A DNA stretch of 64,000 bases from Nocardioidaceae bacterium SCSIO 66511 (GTDB lineage: Bacteria; Actinomycetota; Actinomycetes; Propionibacteriales; Nocardioidaceae), in the NCBI GenBank assembly GCA_023100825.1, contig CP095846.1, positions 2,976,001 to 3,040,000 of the forward strand, written 5' to 3'. Shown piece after piece: positions 27,871-36,538 of this stretch; the stretch's first letter is position 1; each line of letters starts with the position of its first letter. The notes below the pieces were generated by a model. The model was not told the origin of the DNA and did no database searches. It saw nothing but the letters and a program-made list of their open reading frames with translations. A program made the translations under genes and the position numbers.

Positions 27871-27892
27871 ATTGTTGAAAACCCCCAACGAT
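27871..27892. promoter_or_regulatory. Near-palindrome upstream of fabD (putative FasR site)
   Basis: ATTGTTG (27871-27877) and CAACGAT (27886-27892) form a 7-base inverted repeat with one mismatch, spaced by 8 bases, 64-86 bases before the fabD start. It is the clearest symmetric element in the 131-base gap between the PucR-type regulator and the fab operon. A role as the regulator's binding site is inferred from position. Confidence 0.5.
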
Positions 27893-27956
27893 CCGGCGAC
27901 TTTTTCGTTCGTACGCGCACCGTCTTGTCGGACTCGCACAGGGCAGGCTGTATCTC

Positions 27957-28919
27957 GTGCTAGTCATCGTCGCCCCCGGTCAGGGTGCACAAAAGCCCGG
28001 CTTCCTCGCCCCTTGGCTCGAAGATCCCGCGTTCGCGAGCCGCGTCGAATGGCTGTCGGCCGTCGCGGGCGTTGATCTCGCCCATTACGGCACCGAAGCC
28101 GACGCGGAGACGATCCGCGATACGGCGATCGCGCAGCCGCTGCTCGTCGGCACCGGGCTCGTCGCGGCGCTCTCGTTGTTCCCCCACCCGTCCGAGGCGT
28201 TCGGCGCGGTCGGTGCGGCAGCAGGCCACAGCGTCGGTGAGATCACCGCCGCCGCCGGGCTCGGCGCGATCACGGCCGAGCAGGCAATGGTCTTCGTACG
28301 CGAGCGGGGCAATGCGATGGCCGCGGCGTCGGCGCAACGGCCGACATCGATGACCGCTGTGCTCGGGGGCGACCGCGAGGAGGTGCTCGCCAAGCTGGCG
28401 GAGCTCGACATCACTGCCGCCAACGACAACGGCCCGGGCCAGGTCGTTGCGGCAGGTACGGTCGAGCAGCTCGAGCAGCTCGCGGAGAACCCTCCGGCGA
28501 AGGCGAGGTTGATGCCGCTGTCGGTTGCGGGCGCCTTCCACACCGACCACATGGCACCGGCCGTCGACCGGCTGGCCCGCCTCGCAATGTCGATCACCAC
28601 GCACGACCCGCGGACTCGGCTCCTGTCGAATCGCGATGGCACGGTCGTGCACGACGGGGGCGAGGTCCTGGACCGACTGGTGTCGCAGGTGTCGACACCG
28701 GTCCGCTGGGACCTGTGCATGCAGACGATGTTGGATCTCGGAGTCACGGGGCTTCTCGAGCTCCCACCGTCGGGCACGCTGACCGGCATTGCGAAGCGGG
28801 CCATGAAGGGCGTCGAAACGTTCGCGTTGAAGACGCCCGATGACCTCGACGCAGCACGTGAGTTCGTCGCCAAGCACGGTGAGACGGCAGCGAACGGCTC
28901 GACGGAGGTCGACGCATGA
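27957..28919 (+). CDS. fabD: Malonyl-CoA:ACP transacylase FabD
   Basis: A 320-residue enzyme that loads malonate onto ACP. 'LVIVAPGQGAQKPGFLAPWL' is the family N-terminus. The nucleophile is Ser92 in GHSVGEI, the catalytic His lies in 'GAFHTDHM', and the substrate-binding Arg appears to be in 'FVRERGNAM'. GTG 27957 gives the standard start. It is the first gene of the fab operon; its stop overlaps the fabH start by four bases. Confidence 0.97.
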   Translation: MLVIVAPGQGAQKPGFLAPWLEDPAFASRVEWLSAVAGVDLAHYGTEADAETIRDTAIAQPLLVGTGLVAALSLFPHPSEAFGAVGAAAGHSVGEITAAAGLGAITAEQAMVFVRERGNAMAAASAQRPTSMTAVLGGDREEVLAKLAELDITAANDNGPGQVVAAGTVEQLEQLAENPPAKARLMPLSVAGAFHTDHMAPAVDRLARLAMSITTHDPRTRLLSNRDGTVVHDGGEVLDRLVSQVSTPVRWDLCMQTMLDLGVTGLLELPPSGTLTGIAKRAMKGVETFALKTPDDLDAAREFVAKHGETAANGSTEVDA

Positions 28920-29920
28920 CCGAGACACTCGGCGTACCTTCCGACGTCCGCAGCAGCGGCATCCTCGGCGTCGGCGCATACCGCCCCCGAACCGTCGTAC
29001 CGAACTCCGACATCGTCGACCGTATCGACTCCAGCGACGACTGGATCCGGACCCGCTCGGGCATCACGACACGCCGGTTCGCCGAACCGGACGAGACCGT
29101 CCAGACGATGTCCGTGTCTGCATCGAGGGACGCGCTCGCCGCCGCCGGCCTCGAGCCCGAAGACATCGACTGTGTGATCGTCGCGACCGTCTCCCATCTG
29201 ATGCAGACGCCGGCAGTCGCGGCAACGATCGCCGACGAGCTCGGGTGTACGCCCGCAGCGGCCTTCGACATCTCCGCGGCCTGCGCGGGCTTCTGCTACG
29301 CACTGTCGCTCGCGTCCGACATGGTGAGAGTCGGCACGAGCGGGCATACGCTGGTGATCGGGGTCGAGCGACTCAGCGACATCACGAACCCCGACGACCG
29401 CTCGACCGCGTTCATCTTCGCCGACGGGGCGGGCGCCGTCGTGGTCGGCCCGTCGGACACGCCTCGGATCGGCCCGGTCGTGTGGGGTTCCGATGGCGGC
29501 AAGTCCGACTTCATCACCCAGACCCAGTCGTGGGACAACGTGTTCGCGTCGGTCGAGGCCGAGTGGCCGACCCTGCACATGGAGGGCAACCCCGTCTTCC
29601 GCTGGGCGTCGTTCGAGATGGCGAAGACCGCCAAAGAGGCACTCGACCGCGCAGGCCTCGCGCCGGGCGACCTGGACGTTTTCGTACCCCACCAGGCGAA
29701 TATGCGAATCACCGACGCCATGGCACGTACGCTCAAGCTCCCCGAGAGCGTCGCGATCGCCCGCGACATCGCCGAGCAGGGCAACACCTCGGCCGCGTCG
29801 ATTCCGCTCGCACTCGAGCGGATGATCGCCGACGGAGAGGCCAAGAGCGGGCAGAGCGCCCTGTTCATCGCCTTCGGCGCGGGTCTGGTGTACGCCGCCC
29901 AAGTCGTCATCCTGCCCTGA
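28916..29920 (+). CDS. fabH: 3-oxoacyl-ACP synthase III FabH
   Basis: A 334-residue initiating condensing enzyme of type II fatty acid synthesis. The Cys-His-Asn triad is visible: Cys123 in 'SAACAGFCYAL', His259 in 'PHQANMRI' and Asn290 in 'EQGNTSAAS'. 'DDWIRTRSGITTRRFA' near residues 41-56 is the FabH signature. In actinomycetes FabH commonly uses branched-chain starters as well as acetyl-CoA. Coupled to fabD by an ATGA overlap. Confidence 0.97.
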   Translation: MTETLGVPSDVRSSGILGVGAYRPRTVVPNSDIVDRIDSSDDWIRTRSGITTRRFAEPDETVQTMSVSASRDALAAAGLEPEDIDCVIVATVSHLMQTPAVAATIADELGCTPAAAFDISAACAGFCYALSLASDMVRVGTSGHTLVIGVERLSDITNPDDRSTAFIFADGAGAVVVGPSDTPRIGPVVWGSDGGKSDFITQTQSWDNVFASVEAEWPTLHMEGNPVFRWASFEMAKTAKEALDRAGLAPGDLDVFVPHQANMRITDAMARTLKLPESVAIARDIAEQGNTSAASIPLALERMIADGEAKSGQSALFIAFGAGLVYAAQVVILP

Positions 29921-29963
29921 CCCACTGATTTCCATCCAAGGCACAAACCCGAAAGGACCGTTC

Positions 29964-30212
29964 ATGGCCAGCACCGAAGAGATCCGCTCCGACCTCGCAG
30001 AGATCGTCAACGAGGTCGCCGGAGTACCGGCCGACGACGTCGCGCTCGACAAGTCGTTCACCGACGACCTCGACGTCGACTCCCTGTCGATGGTGGAGGT
30101 TGTCGTCGCCGCCGAGGAGAAGTTCAGCGTGACCATCCCCGACGACGACGTCAAGAACCTGAAGACCGTCGGCGACGCTGTCGCCTATATCGAGCGCGCC
30201 CAGGGCGCCTGA
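29964..30212 (+). CDS. acpP: Acyl carrier protein
   Basis: An 82-residue acidic carrier protein. The phosphopantetheine attachment serine is Ser40 in 'DLDVDSLSMVEVV'. It carries growing acyl chains for FabD, FabH and FabF. It lies 43 bases after fabH with a GAAAGGA-type ribosome binding site and 44 bases before fabF. The order fabD-fabH-acpP-fabF is the conserved actinobacterial arrangement. Confidence 0.97.
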   Translation: MASTEEIRSDLAEIVNEVAGVPADDVALDKSFTDDLDVDSLSMVEVVVAAEEKFSVTIPDDDVKNLKTVGDAVAYIERAQGA

Positions 30213-30256
30213 CGACCCGTTCACCGTCCGATGCGGCGTAAGGAGACACGACCTAC

Positions 30257-31495
30257 ATGACTCGCACCAAAGTCGTCGTCACAGGGCTCGGTACGACGAA
30301 CCCGCTCGGCGGTGACGTCGCGTCGACGTGGGACGCCATGCTCGCAGGGCGATCCGGCGTGCGCCGGGTGGAGGCCGATTGGGCCGACCAGATCCCAGTG
30401 AAGATCGCCGGCACCGCTGCGGTCGAGCCGACGGAAGTGCTCGAGCGGGTGAAGGCGCGTCGCCTCGATCGCTCGTCGCAGTTCGCGCTCGTCGCCGCGA
30501 TGGAGGCGTGGGCCGACGCCGGCCTCGACCAGGACGCTCCCGACCCGGAGCGTACGGGCGTCGCCGTGCCGTCGGGCATCGGTGGTGTCCAGACGCTGCT
30601 CAGCAACTACGACGCGCTGAAGGAGAAGGGCTACCGCCGCGTCTCGCCCCTGGCGGTACCGATGCTGATGCCGAATGCGCCGGCGGCCAACATCAGCTTG
30701 TACGCCAATGCGAAGGGGCCGGTCCAGTGCCCGGTCTCGGCATGCGCATCCGGTAACGAGGGCATCGCGCTCGGCGTCGACCAGATCCGACTCGGCAGGG
30801 CCGACGTCGTCCTGGTCGGCGGCACCGAGGCGGCGATCCATCCGCTGCCGATGGCGGCGTTCGGCCAGATGATGGCACTCAGCAAGCGGGAGGGCGATCC
30901 GACGCTGGTGTCTCGGCCGTGGGACGTCGACCGCGACGGGTTCGTGCTCGGTGAAGGTGCAGGCGTACTCGTCATCGAGTCCGAGGAGCATGCGCGCGCT
31001 CGCGGCGCGCGCGTGTACGCCGAGGTGCTCGGTGCCGGCATCACCGATGATTCGCACGACATCGCGCAGCCCGACCCCGACGGTGCGGGGGGTTCGCGCG
31101 CTATGCGGGCTGCCTTGCGCGAGTCCGACATCGGCCCGGAGCAGATCAAGCACATCAACGCTCATGCGACGTCGACGCCGCTCGGTGACGTCGCCGAAGT
31201 GAAGATGGTCCACTCGGTACTGGGCAAGCACGCCGACGACCTCGTCGTGACGAGCACCAAGTCGATGAGCGGACATCTGCTCGGCGGAGCGGGGGCGCTC
31301 GAGTCGATCGCGACCGTACTCGCGATTCGTGATCGCAAAGCGCCGCCGACGATCAACCTCGATGATGTCGATCCCGAAGTCGACATCGACATCGCAACCT
31401 CGGCACGCGATCTGCCCGCTGGCGACTTCGCCGCGCTGAACAACTCGTTCGGCTTCGGCGGGGCCAACGTCGCAATCGCTTTCGCGACCGTGTGA
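30257..31495 (+). CDS. fabF: 3-oxoacyl-ACP synthase II FabF
   Basis: A 412-residue elongating condensing enzyme. The Cys-His-His triad is present: Cys163 in 'VSACASGNEG', His303 in 'NAHATSTPLGD' and His340 in 'MSGHLLGGAGA'. 'DRDGFVLGEGAGVLVIE' and the final 'NNSFGFGGANV' are family blocks. It is the last gene of the fab operon, followed six bases later by a hairpin terminator. Confidence 0.97.
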   Translation: MTRTKVVVTGLGTTNPLGGDVASTWDAMLAGRSGVRRVEADWADQIPVKIAGTAAVEPTEVLERVKARRLDRSSQFALVAAMEAWADAGLDQDAPDPERTGVAVPSGIGGVQTLLSNYDALKEKGYRRVSPLAVPMLMPNAPAANISLYANAKGPVQCPVSACASGNEGIALGVDQIRLGRADVVLVGGTEAAIHPLPMAAFGQMMALSKREGDPTLVSRPWDVDRDGFVLGEGAGVLVIESEEHARARGARVYAEVLGAGITDDSHDIAQPDPDGAGGSRAMRAALRESDIGPEQIKHINAHATSTPLGDVAEVKMVHSVLGKHADDLVVTSTKSMSGHLLGGAGALESIATVLAIRDRKAPPTINLDDVDPEVDIDIATSARDLPAGDFAALNNSFGFGGANVAIAFATV

Positions 31496-31500
31496 AGCGC

Positions 31501-31531
31501 GCCGGGTCAGGCTCTGCGGGTCTGGCCCGGC
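31501..31531 (+). terminator. Terminator hairpin of the fab operon
   Basis: GCCGGGTCAG (31501-31510) pairs with CTGGCCCGGC (31522-31531) over ten positions, one being a G-U wobble, around an 11-base loop. It starts directly after the fabF stop. Confidence 0.75.
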
Positions 31532-31644
31532 ACCACCGTGTGGGACGCCACATCGGCTGAACCCATACGTGAGCGCGCCGCACTTGGACCGCTCGGTGAT
31601 AATGAGGGGGACCATCCGACGTACGAGCGGCGAAGGGGGCGCGT

Positions 31645-32205
31645 GTGAACCTCGATCCGGGATCCAACGACGGTGCACGCAATCGACTCCTCCTGAAGCT
31701 CCTCGGCGGGCTCGTGGTCACGGGAATCCTCATCGGCCTGGTCGTCGGCGTACTCGGCACGACCGTTCTGAAGTCGATGGGTTTGAAGGACCAACCCGCG
31801 CCATCGCCCGCACCGAGCGAGAAGACCACTGAGATCATCGACGGCGGCGACGAGTCCGACGAGCCGGAGCCCGACGATGACGAGGGCAACGAGACGGACG
31901 AGCCCGACGACTCAGAGACGACGAGCGCGCGACCGAAGTCAGTGCTTCGCGCGACACCCAACCCGGCCGAACCCGGCGAGGAGATCACTCTGTCGGGCAA
32001 GCTGGCGAAGGCACACAACGGCGTACTACAGGTTCAGCGACGCGAAGGCGGTACCTGGAGCGACTTCCCGGTCACGGCGAATCTGAACTCGAACGGCACG
32101 TTCTCGACGTACATCCTCACCAGTCGCACCGGCACCGCAGCGTTCCGACTCCTACACGAACCGACCGGGCGCAGCACCCCGATCGTCAAGATCACGATCG
32201 GCTGA
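31645..32205 (+). CDS. Membrane-anchored protein with acidic linker and extracellular beta domain
   Basis: A 186-residue protein with three visible parts. A short basic N-terminus and one transmembrane helix (about residues 18-44) come first. A low-complexity linker rich in Pro, Asp and Glu follows (about 50-95). A C-terminal domain of about 85 residues ends the protein; 'LRATPNPAEPGEEITLSGKL' and 'GTFSTYILTSRTGTAAFRLLH' look like an immunoglobulin-like beta sandwich of the surface-protein type. GTG 31645 follows AAGGGGG. No function is recognised. Confidence 0.72.
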   Translation: MNLDPGSNDGARNRLLLKLLGGLVVTGILIGLVVGVLGTTVLKSMGLKDQPAPSPAPSEKTTEIIDGGDESDEPEPDDDEGNETDEPDDSETTSARPKSVLRATPNPAEPGEEITLSGKLAKAHNGVLQVQRREGGTWSDFPVTANLNSNGTFSTYILTSRTGTAAFRLLHEPTGRSTPIVKITIG

Positions 32206-32212
32206 CTCCCGG

Positions 32213-33442
32213 CTAGCGAGACGTACGCCGCCGGCGCGCCCGCGCCGCGAAGGCGTCGAGCGCGGCAATGACCTCGGGGCTCTGCCACAGTCGATTGCGC
32301 GCACGGTGCTCGGACGCGGTCAACGCACCGACCTCGACCAGCTTCTCGATCGCACCTTGGGCAGCGACGTCGGAGATGTGTAGTTCACGACGTACGACTT
32401 CGTTGTTGATGACCGGGTGGTGCAGCACGAGGTCCACGACGCGCCAGACCGACGCGTCACGTCGCGCGCGAAGCCGATCCGACCAAGCGGCCCGAATCTC
32501 GTCGAGCGACTCGACCAGTTCCCGCCCATTGTCGATTGCCGCCAACGACGCTCGCACGACCTCGCCGACGATCGGCGCCGGATCACCGGCCCGATACTCG
32601 GTCAGGGCTCGGAAGTACGCGTCAGTGTCGGTCAGCAGGCCGGCGGAGACCGGGATGGTCGCGCGCTCTGTAACGCCCTTGCTCCGCAACATGGCCTGCA
32701 GTAGTGCGCGTCCGGTACGGCCGTTGCCGTCGGTGAACGGATGGATGGTTTCGAACTGCGCGTGCGCAAGAGCAGCGTGTGCGAGGGCGGGAACGTCGTC
32801 GCGACCGATGAAGTCGACAAGATCAGTGATGGCCGCGACGACCCGGCTTTGGTGGGGCGGAACGAAGTCGGCCAGGTGAGGGCCGGCGCCAGTGCCGCCG
32901 ATCCAGACCTGCTGCGCTCGCCAGCGGCCCGCATGCGCGGGGTCCGAGTCATCGAGGAGAGTCCGGTGCATCCGCAGGATCGAGTCACCGTCGAGCCGAT
33001 CCGCCATAGCGACGGCCGCACGCATCACGGACACATTTCGCGCTACCAGGCGCGCGTTGCCACTCGCCCGCTCCCCTAGCTCGGCCATTGCCAGCTGGCG
33101 GGCTCCAACCGTTATCTGCTCGATCTGTGATGAGGACGATGACTCGCTACGCAGCAGAATCGAGGCCATCGGCCCGATCTCGGAACCGGTCCCGTCGCGA
33201 TCGAGCTTCGCACTGACGTACGCGTCGAACCTCGCTATCGCGACGCGAGCATCCTCGGCCTCGGCCAGCAAAGACGCGGGCAATGCCACCTGCACCTTGC
33301 TCAGCCGCGGCACCACCGCAGCGTCGTACGGGCCAAGGTGTGCGTTGCGTTGCGTACGCGACAAGGTGGCGCGCTCATCGAGTCGCCACGGATGGCGCTC
33401 GTAGCCGATTTCTGGCCAGCCGGTGCTGCGATCCTTTGCCAC
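32213..33442 (-). CDS. Fic/DOC family protein (class II-like AMPylator)
   Basis: A 409-residue protein with the Fic catalytic motif HPFTDGNGRTGR at residues 234-245, giving the essential His and the anion-binding loop. N-terminal to it, 'SSSSSQIEQI' (101-110) resembles the inhibitory-helix motif S-x-x-x-E-G/N of class II Fic proteins. The Glu is present (Glu108), but the usual Gly/Asn is Gln. The C-terminus holds a winged helix ('VVRRELHISDVAAQGAIEKLVEVGAL'). Fic domains transfer AMP to target proteins. The target is unknown. It starts at GTG 33442 and is convergent with the preceding gene. Confidence 0.88.
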   Translation of the reverse strand: MAKDRSTGWPEIGYERHPWRLDERATLSRTQRNAHLGPYDAAVVPRLSKVQVALPASLLAEAEDARVAIARFDAYVSAKLDRDGTGSEIGPMASILLRSESSSSSQIEQITVGARQLAMAELGERASGNARLVARNVSVMRAAVAMADRLDGDSILRMHRTLLDDSDPAHAGRWRAQQVWIGGTGAGPHLADFVPPHQSRVVAAITDLVDFIGRDDVPALAHAALAHAQFETIHPFTDGNGRTGRALLQAMLRSKGVTERATIPVSAGLLTDTDAYFRALTEYRAGDPAPIVGEVVRASLAAIDNGRELVESLDEIRAAWSDRLRARRDASVWRVVDLVLHHPVINNEVVRRELHISDVAAQGAIEKLVEVGALTASEHRARNRLWQSPEVIAALDAFAARARRRRTSR

Positions 33443-33513
33443 AGAGCCAGGCTACCAAAGGCTAGCCATTGATCCTTCGGTAAGCGAGCGGCAGCACGAA
33501 GGCTTGACCGCCG

Positions 33514-34011
33514 TCAGCCGACCTGGTGTAGCCACCGGACCGGGGCACCCTCGCCCGCATGACGGAAGGGCTCCAACTCGTCGTCCCAGGCGCGACCGAG
33601 CAGCTTGTCGAGTTCGAGCTCGAGAGTCGACTCGCCGAGCGAGGCACGCACCATGGCGGCTTTGAGGCGGTCCTCCGGGATCATCATGTCGCCGTGCATA
33701 CCGGTGACCGCATGGAACACCCCGAGGCTCGGCGTGTACGAGTAGCGGGCGCCCTCTGAGCCACCGACACCGTCCTCGGTCACCTCGAACCGCACCTGCT
33801 GCCACCCGCGCAGGGCAGACGCGATCTTCGCGGCCGAGCCCGAGCTCCCTTGCCAGGACAGCTCGCAGCGGTACGTACCTTGCTCCGCCGGTTGTGGGGT
33901 CCAATCCGGGTTCGGGGGTACGCCGAGTACGCCAGCGACGGCCCACTCGACATGCGGGCACAACGCTGACGTCGCGGAATGGACGTACAAGACGCCTCTC
34001 GTTGTGGACAC
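33514..34011 (-). CDS. DUF3145 domain protein
   Basis: A 165-residue protein of the actinobacterial DUF3145 family: 'TRGVLYVHSATSALCPHVEWAVAGVLG', 'ELSWQGSSGSAAKIASALRGWQQVRFEVTEDG' and 'EGARYSYTPSLGVFHAVTGMHGDMMIPEDRLKAAM'. GTG 34011 follows AAGGAGG at the ideal distance and is preferred to an upstream in-frame start. The family is commonly found near fab genes in actinomycetes, but its function is not known. Confidence 0.9.
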   Translation of the reverse strand: MSTTRGVLYVHSATSALCPHVEWAVAGVLGVPPNPDWTPQPAEQGTYRCELSWQGSSGSAAKIASALRGWQQVRFEVTEDGVGGSEGARYSYTPSLGVFHAVTGMHGDMMIPEDRLKAAMVRASLGESTLELELDKLLGRAWDDELEPFRHAGEGAPVRWLHQVG

Positions 34012-34176
34012 CGTTGCCTCCTTGTAGACGACGATCGCCTTCCCCAGCGTCTTCGTCACCCGGAGTCTCGGGTCCGCGACCATTGTGCACTACCCAACAC
34101 GAGTTGACCAAGCAGCCCGGCCGTATCGGCCTGCGTGGCATGATCGGACACGGGCTAGACGACCGAGGAGGACCGT

Positions 34177-34827
34177 ATGCACGTCGCCATCGCCGGAGGA
34201 CACGGCCAGATCGCGCTGCACCTGGAACGTGAGCTCGCCGCGGCAGGCCACACGTCCACGGCAATCATCCGCAACCCCGATCACGCCGACGACGTACGCG
34301 CCGCCGGGGCGGAGCCGGTCGTACTCGACCTCGAGAAGGCGACTGCAACCGAGCTCGCCGAGGCGATCAACGGTGCGGACGCCGTCGTGTTCGCCGCGGG
34401 CGCCGGACCGGGCAGCGGAAGCGACCGCAAGGCGACGATGGACCGTGACGGCGCACTGCTGCTGATCGCCGCCGCCCAGCTCACCGCGACGATGCGCTAC
34501 GTGATGATCTCGGCGATGAACGCGGACGCAGGCGACCCCGACTCCGACGACGTGTTCCAGGTCTACCTCGCCGCCAAGGGTGCCGCCGATGCCGCGTTGA
34601 GAGAGAGCGAACTGGACTGGACGGTTGTGCGTCCCGGTCGTCTCACCAACGATCCGGCCACCGGCAGGGTCAAACTTGCCGACTCCGTTTCGCCCGGTGA
34701 GGTCACGCGAGCTGACGTCGCTCGCGTGATCGCCCGTACGCTCGTCGAGTCGGGCACGATCGGCACGACCTTCGAGGTCGTCGGCGGTGAGACACCGATC
34801 GAGGATGCCGTGCGAGCGGTCGGCTAG
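34177..34827 (+). CDS. NAD(P)-binding atypical SDR protein
   Basis: A 216-residue Rossmann-fold protein of the NAD(P)H-binding atypical SDR group. 'VAIAGGHGQIALHLERELAAAGH' holds the glycine-rich nucleotide motif (residues 7-12). 'LDWTVVRPGRLTNDPATG' is the typical substrate-side block ahead of the C-terminus. The usual Y-x-x-x-K catalytic pair is replaced by 'YLAAKGAAD', as in many atypical SDRs. Substrate unknown. Confidence 0.88.
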   Translation: MHVAIAGGHGQIALHLERELAAAGHTSTAIIRNPDHADDVRAAGAEPVVLDLEKATATELAEAINGADAVVFAAGAGPGSGSDRKATMDRDGALLLIAAAQLTATMRYVMISAMNADAGDPDSDDVFQVYLAAKGAADAALRESELDWTVVRPGRLTNDPATGRVKLADSVSPGEVTRADVARVIARTLVESGTIGTTFEVVGGETPIEDAVRAVG

Positions 34828-34837
34828 CCCTCGTGCC

Positions 34838-36028
34838 CTAGGGTTCGACCGGCGCGGCGTCCTGATCGGGCGTCGGGTCGTCGGGCGGCGACTCCTCCTC
34901 CGCAGCTTCGCCGTCTTTGGCCGCTCCGTCATCAGTCGGCTCCGCTTCGAGCTCGATCGTCTCGTTCAGGTAGCGCAGCATCTCGGCGACGACGGCGACG
35001 ACGGGTACGGCGAGAAATGCGCCGACGATGCCGAACAACGTGCTGCCGAGGGCGACCGAGAGCAGGATGACGCCCGCATGCAGCCGCATGCTTCGGCCCT
35101 GCAGCCACGGCGACAAGATGTTGCCCTCGAGCTGCTGCACGCCGAGCACGATCGCGAGCACGATCAGAGCACCGCCGATCCCGTTCGAGACCAGCGCGAT
35201 CAGTACGGCCAGTGCTCCGAAGACGAACGCTCCGACGATCGGGATGAAACCGCCGAAGAAGGTCATGATCGCGAGCGGGACGGCGAGCGGAACTCCGACC
35301 AGGACCAACCCGATGCCGATGAAGACCGCGTCGACGAAGCTCACGATGGCCTGCGTACGGATGAAGCCGCCGAGCGTCCACCAGCAGCGCAGCAGGACGA
35401 TGTCGATGTGACCGCCGGCCTTGTCGCCTGCGACTCGGCGTAGCCAGGGCAGGAACTTCGAGCCGTCCTTGACGAAGAAGAACGTCAACACCAGAACGAG
35501 CGCGGCGCCGACGATGAAGTTCGTGACCGCGCCGACTCCGGTCAGCGCACCGGACGCGATGGTGCTGGCGCTCTGGGTCAGTTGATCTTGCGCGGCCGAG
35601 ATCGCCGTACTGATCTGCTCATCGGAGACCTTGAGCGGGCCGTCGATCAACCAGTCCTCGACCTTGGTCAGGCCTTGGCTCGCATCCTTTGCGATGTCGC
35701 CGACCTGATCGGCCACCGACGGCGCAATCGCCCAGAGCACTCCCCCGACGATCGCGAATCCGCCCAGGATGACGGTCATTGCGGCGAGCGCGGCCGGGAA
35801 CTTCGCCTTGTCTCGCAGGAGCCTGGCCGGCGGTGCGAGCACCGTTGTGACGATCAGCGCGATCGCGACGGGCAGCACGATCGTCCAGAGCCGCCCAATG
35901 AGCCACACCAGCAGGTACGCGGCGATCGCGATGAGGATCCAACGCATGCTCCATCGGGCGAGCCACGAGATGCCCCGCCCGATCACGGTCTCGCGTTGAC
36001 CGAAGCGGCCTTCGAACTGCTGCGTCAT
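34838..36028 (-). CDS. AI-2E family transporter (PerM/UPF0118)
   Basis: A 396-residue polytopic membrane protein with seven to eight predicted helices. The family pattern is clear: a central soluble stretch (about 100-160) and 'FFGGFIPIVGAFVFGALAVLIAL' with 'LEGNILSPWLQGRSMRLHAGVILLSVALG' in the second half. The C-terminal 30 residues are acidic and proline-rich. Family members export AI-2 or act as sodium/proton antiporters; substrate not determinable here. Confidence 0.9.
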   Translation of the reverse strand: MTQQFEGRFGQRETVIGRGISWLARWSMRWILIAIAAYLLVWLIGRLWTIVLPVAIALIVTTVLAPPARLLRDKAKFPAALAAMTVILGGFAIVGGVLWAIAPSVADQVGDIAKDASQGLTKVEDWLIDGPLKVSDEQISTAISAAQDQLTQSASTIASGALTGVGAVTNFIVGAALVLVLTFFFVKDGSKFLPWLRRVAGDKAGGHIDIVLLRCWWTLGGFIRTQAIVSFVDAVFIGIGLVLVGVPLAVPLAIMTFFGGFIPIVGAFVFGALAVLIALVSNGIGGALIVLAIVLGVQQLEGNILSPWLQGRSMRLHAGVILLSVALGSTLFGIVGAFLAVPVVAVVAEMLRYLNETIELEAEPTDDGAAKDGEAAEEESPPDDPTPDQDAAPVEP

Positions 36029-36082
36029 CTACCCGGCTCTCCCTGAGCATGGTCGGAGGTGTCCGGGCACAGTATGCCGTGC

Positions 36083-36538
36083 TCAGGTCTCCCGGTACGC
36101 GCGCGACGCGGCACTGATCCGCAGCATGATGTCGCGGACCTTGGCGAGCTCGTCGGCACCGACCGACGAAGCGACGGCGTTGGCCCACGCATGTTGGTCC
36201 CTGGCCAGTTTGCCGAGCGTACGACGACCGTCGTCGGTCGGCTCGACGAGTTTGGCGCGTTTGTGACGTGGGTTGTCGACGTATTGCGCCCAACCCTGCT
36301 CGACCAGGCGATCGGCGACGCGCTGGACGCTCTGGCGAGCGAGACCGAGCCCGACTCGACGCGCGATCTCTGCGACCGGGAGCGGCTCGTCGAGGGTCGC
36401 ACCGAGCACCTGCCACCACGCCGGAGTCAAACCGGCGGGTTTCGCGATGTCCTCCGCGGCGGCGAGGAACTCACCGTTCAGCTCGAAGACCGGCAGCACG
36501 AGCTCGGTCAGCGCATCGCCGGCAGGCGTACGACTCAC
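36083..36538 (-). CDS. MarR family transcriptional regulator
   Basis: A 151-residue winged-helix repressor. The core 'PLPVAEIARRVGLGLARQSVQRVADRLVEQGWAQYVDNPRHKRAKLVEPTDDGRRTL' (about residues 45-100) covers the recognition helix and the wing. GTG 36538 overlaps the stop of the upstream DJ-1 gene by four bases, so the two are coupled. The longer frame upstream is a shadow of the DJ-1 gene. It probably binds the duplicated palindrome at 37159-37206 and represses its own operon. Confidence 0.92.
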   Translation of the reverse strand: MSRTPAGDALTELVLPVFELNGEFLAAAEDIAKPAGLTPAWWQVLGATLDEPLPVAEIARRVGLGLARQSVQRVADRLVEQGWAQYVDNPRHKRAKLVEPTDDGRRTLGKLARDQHAWANAVASSVGADELAKVRDIMLRISAASRAYRET

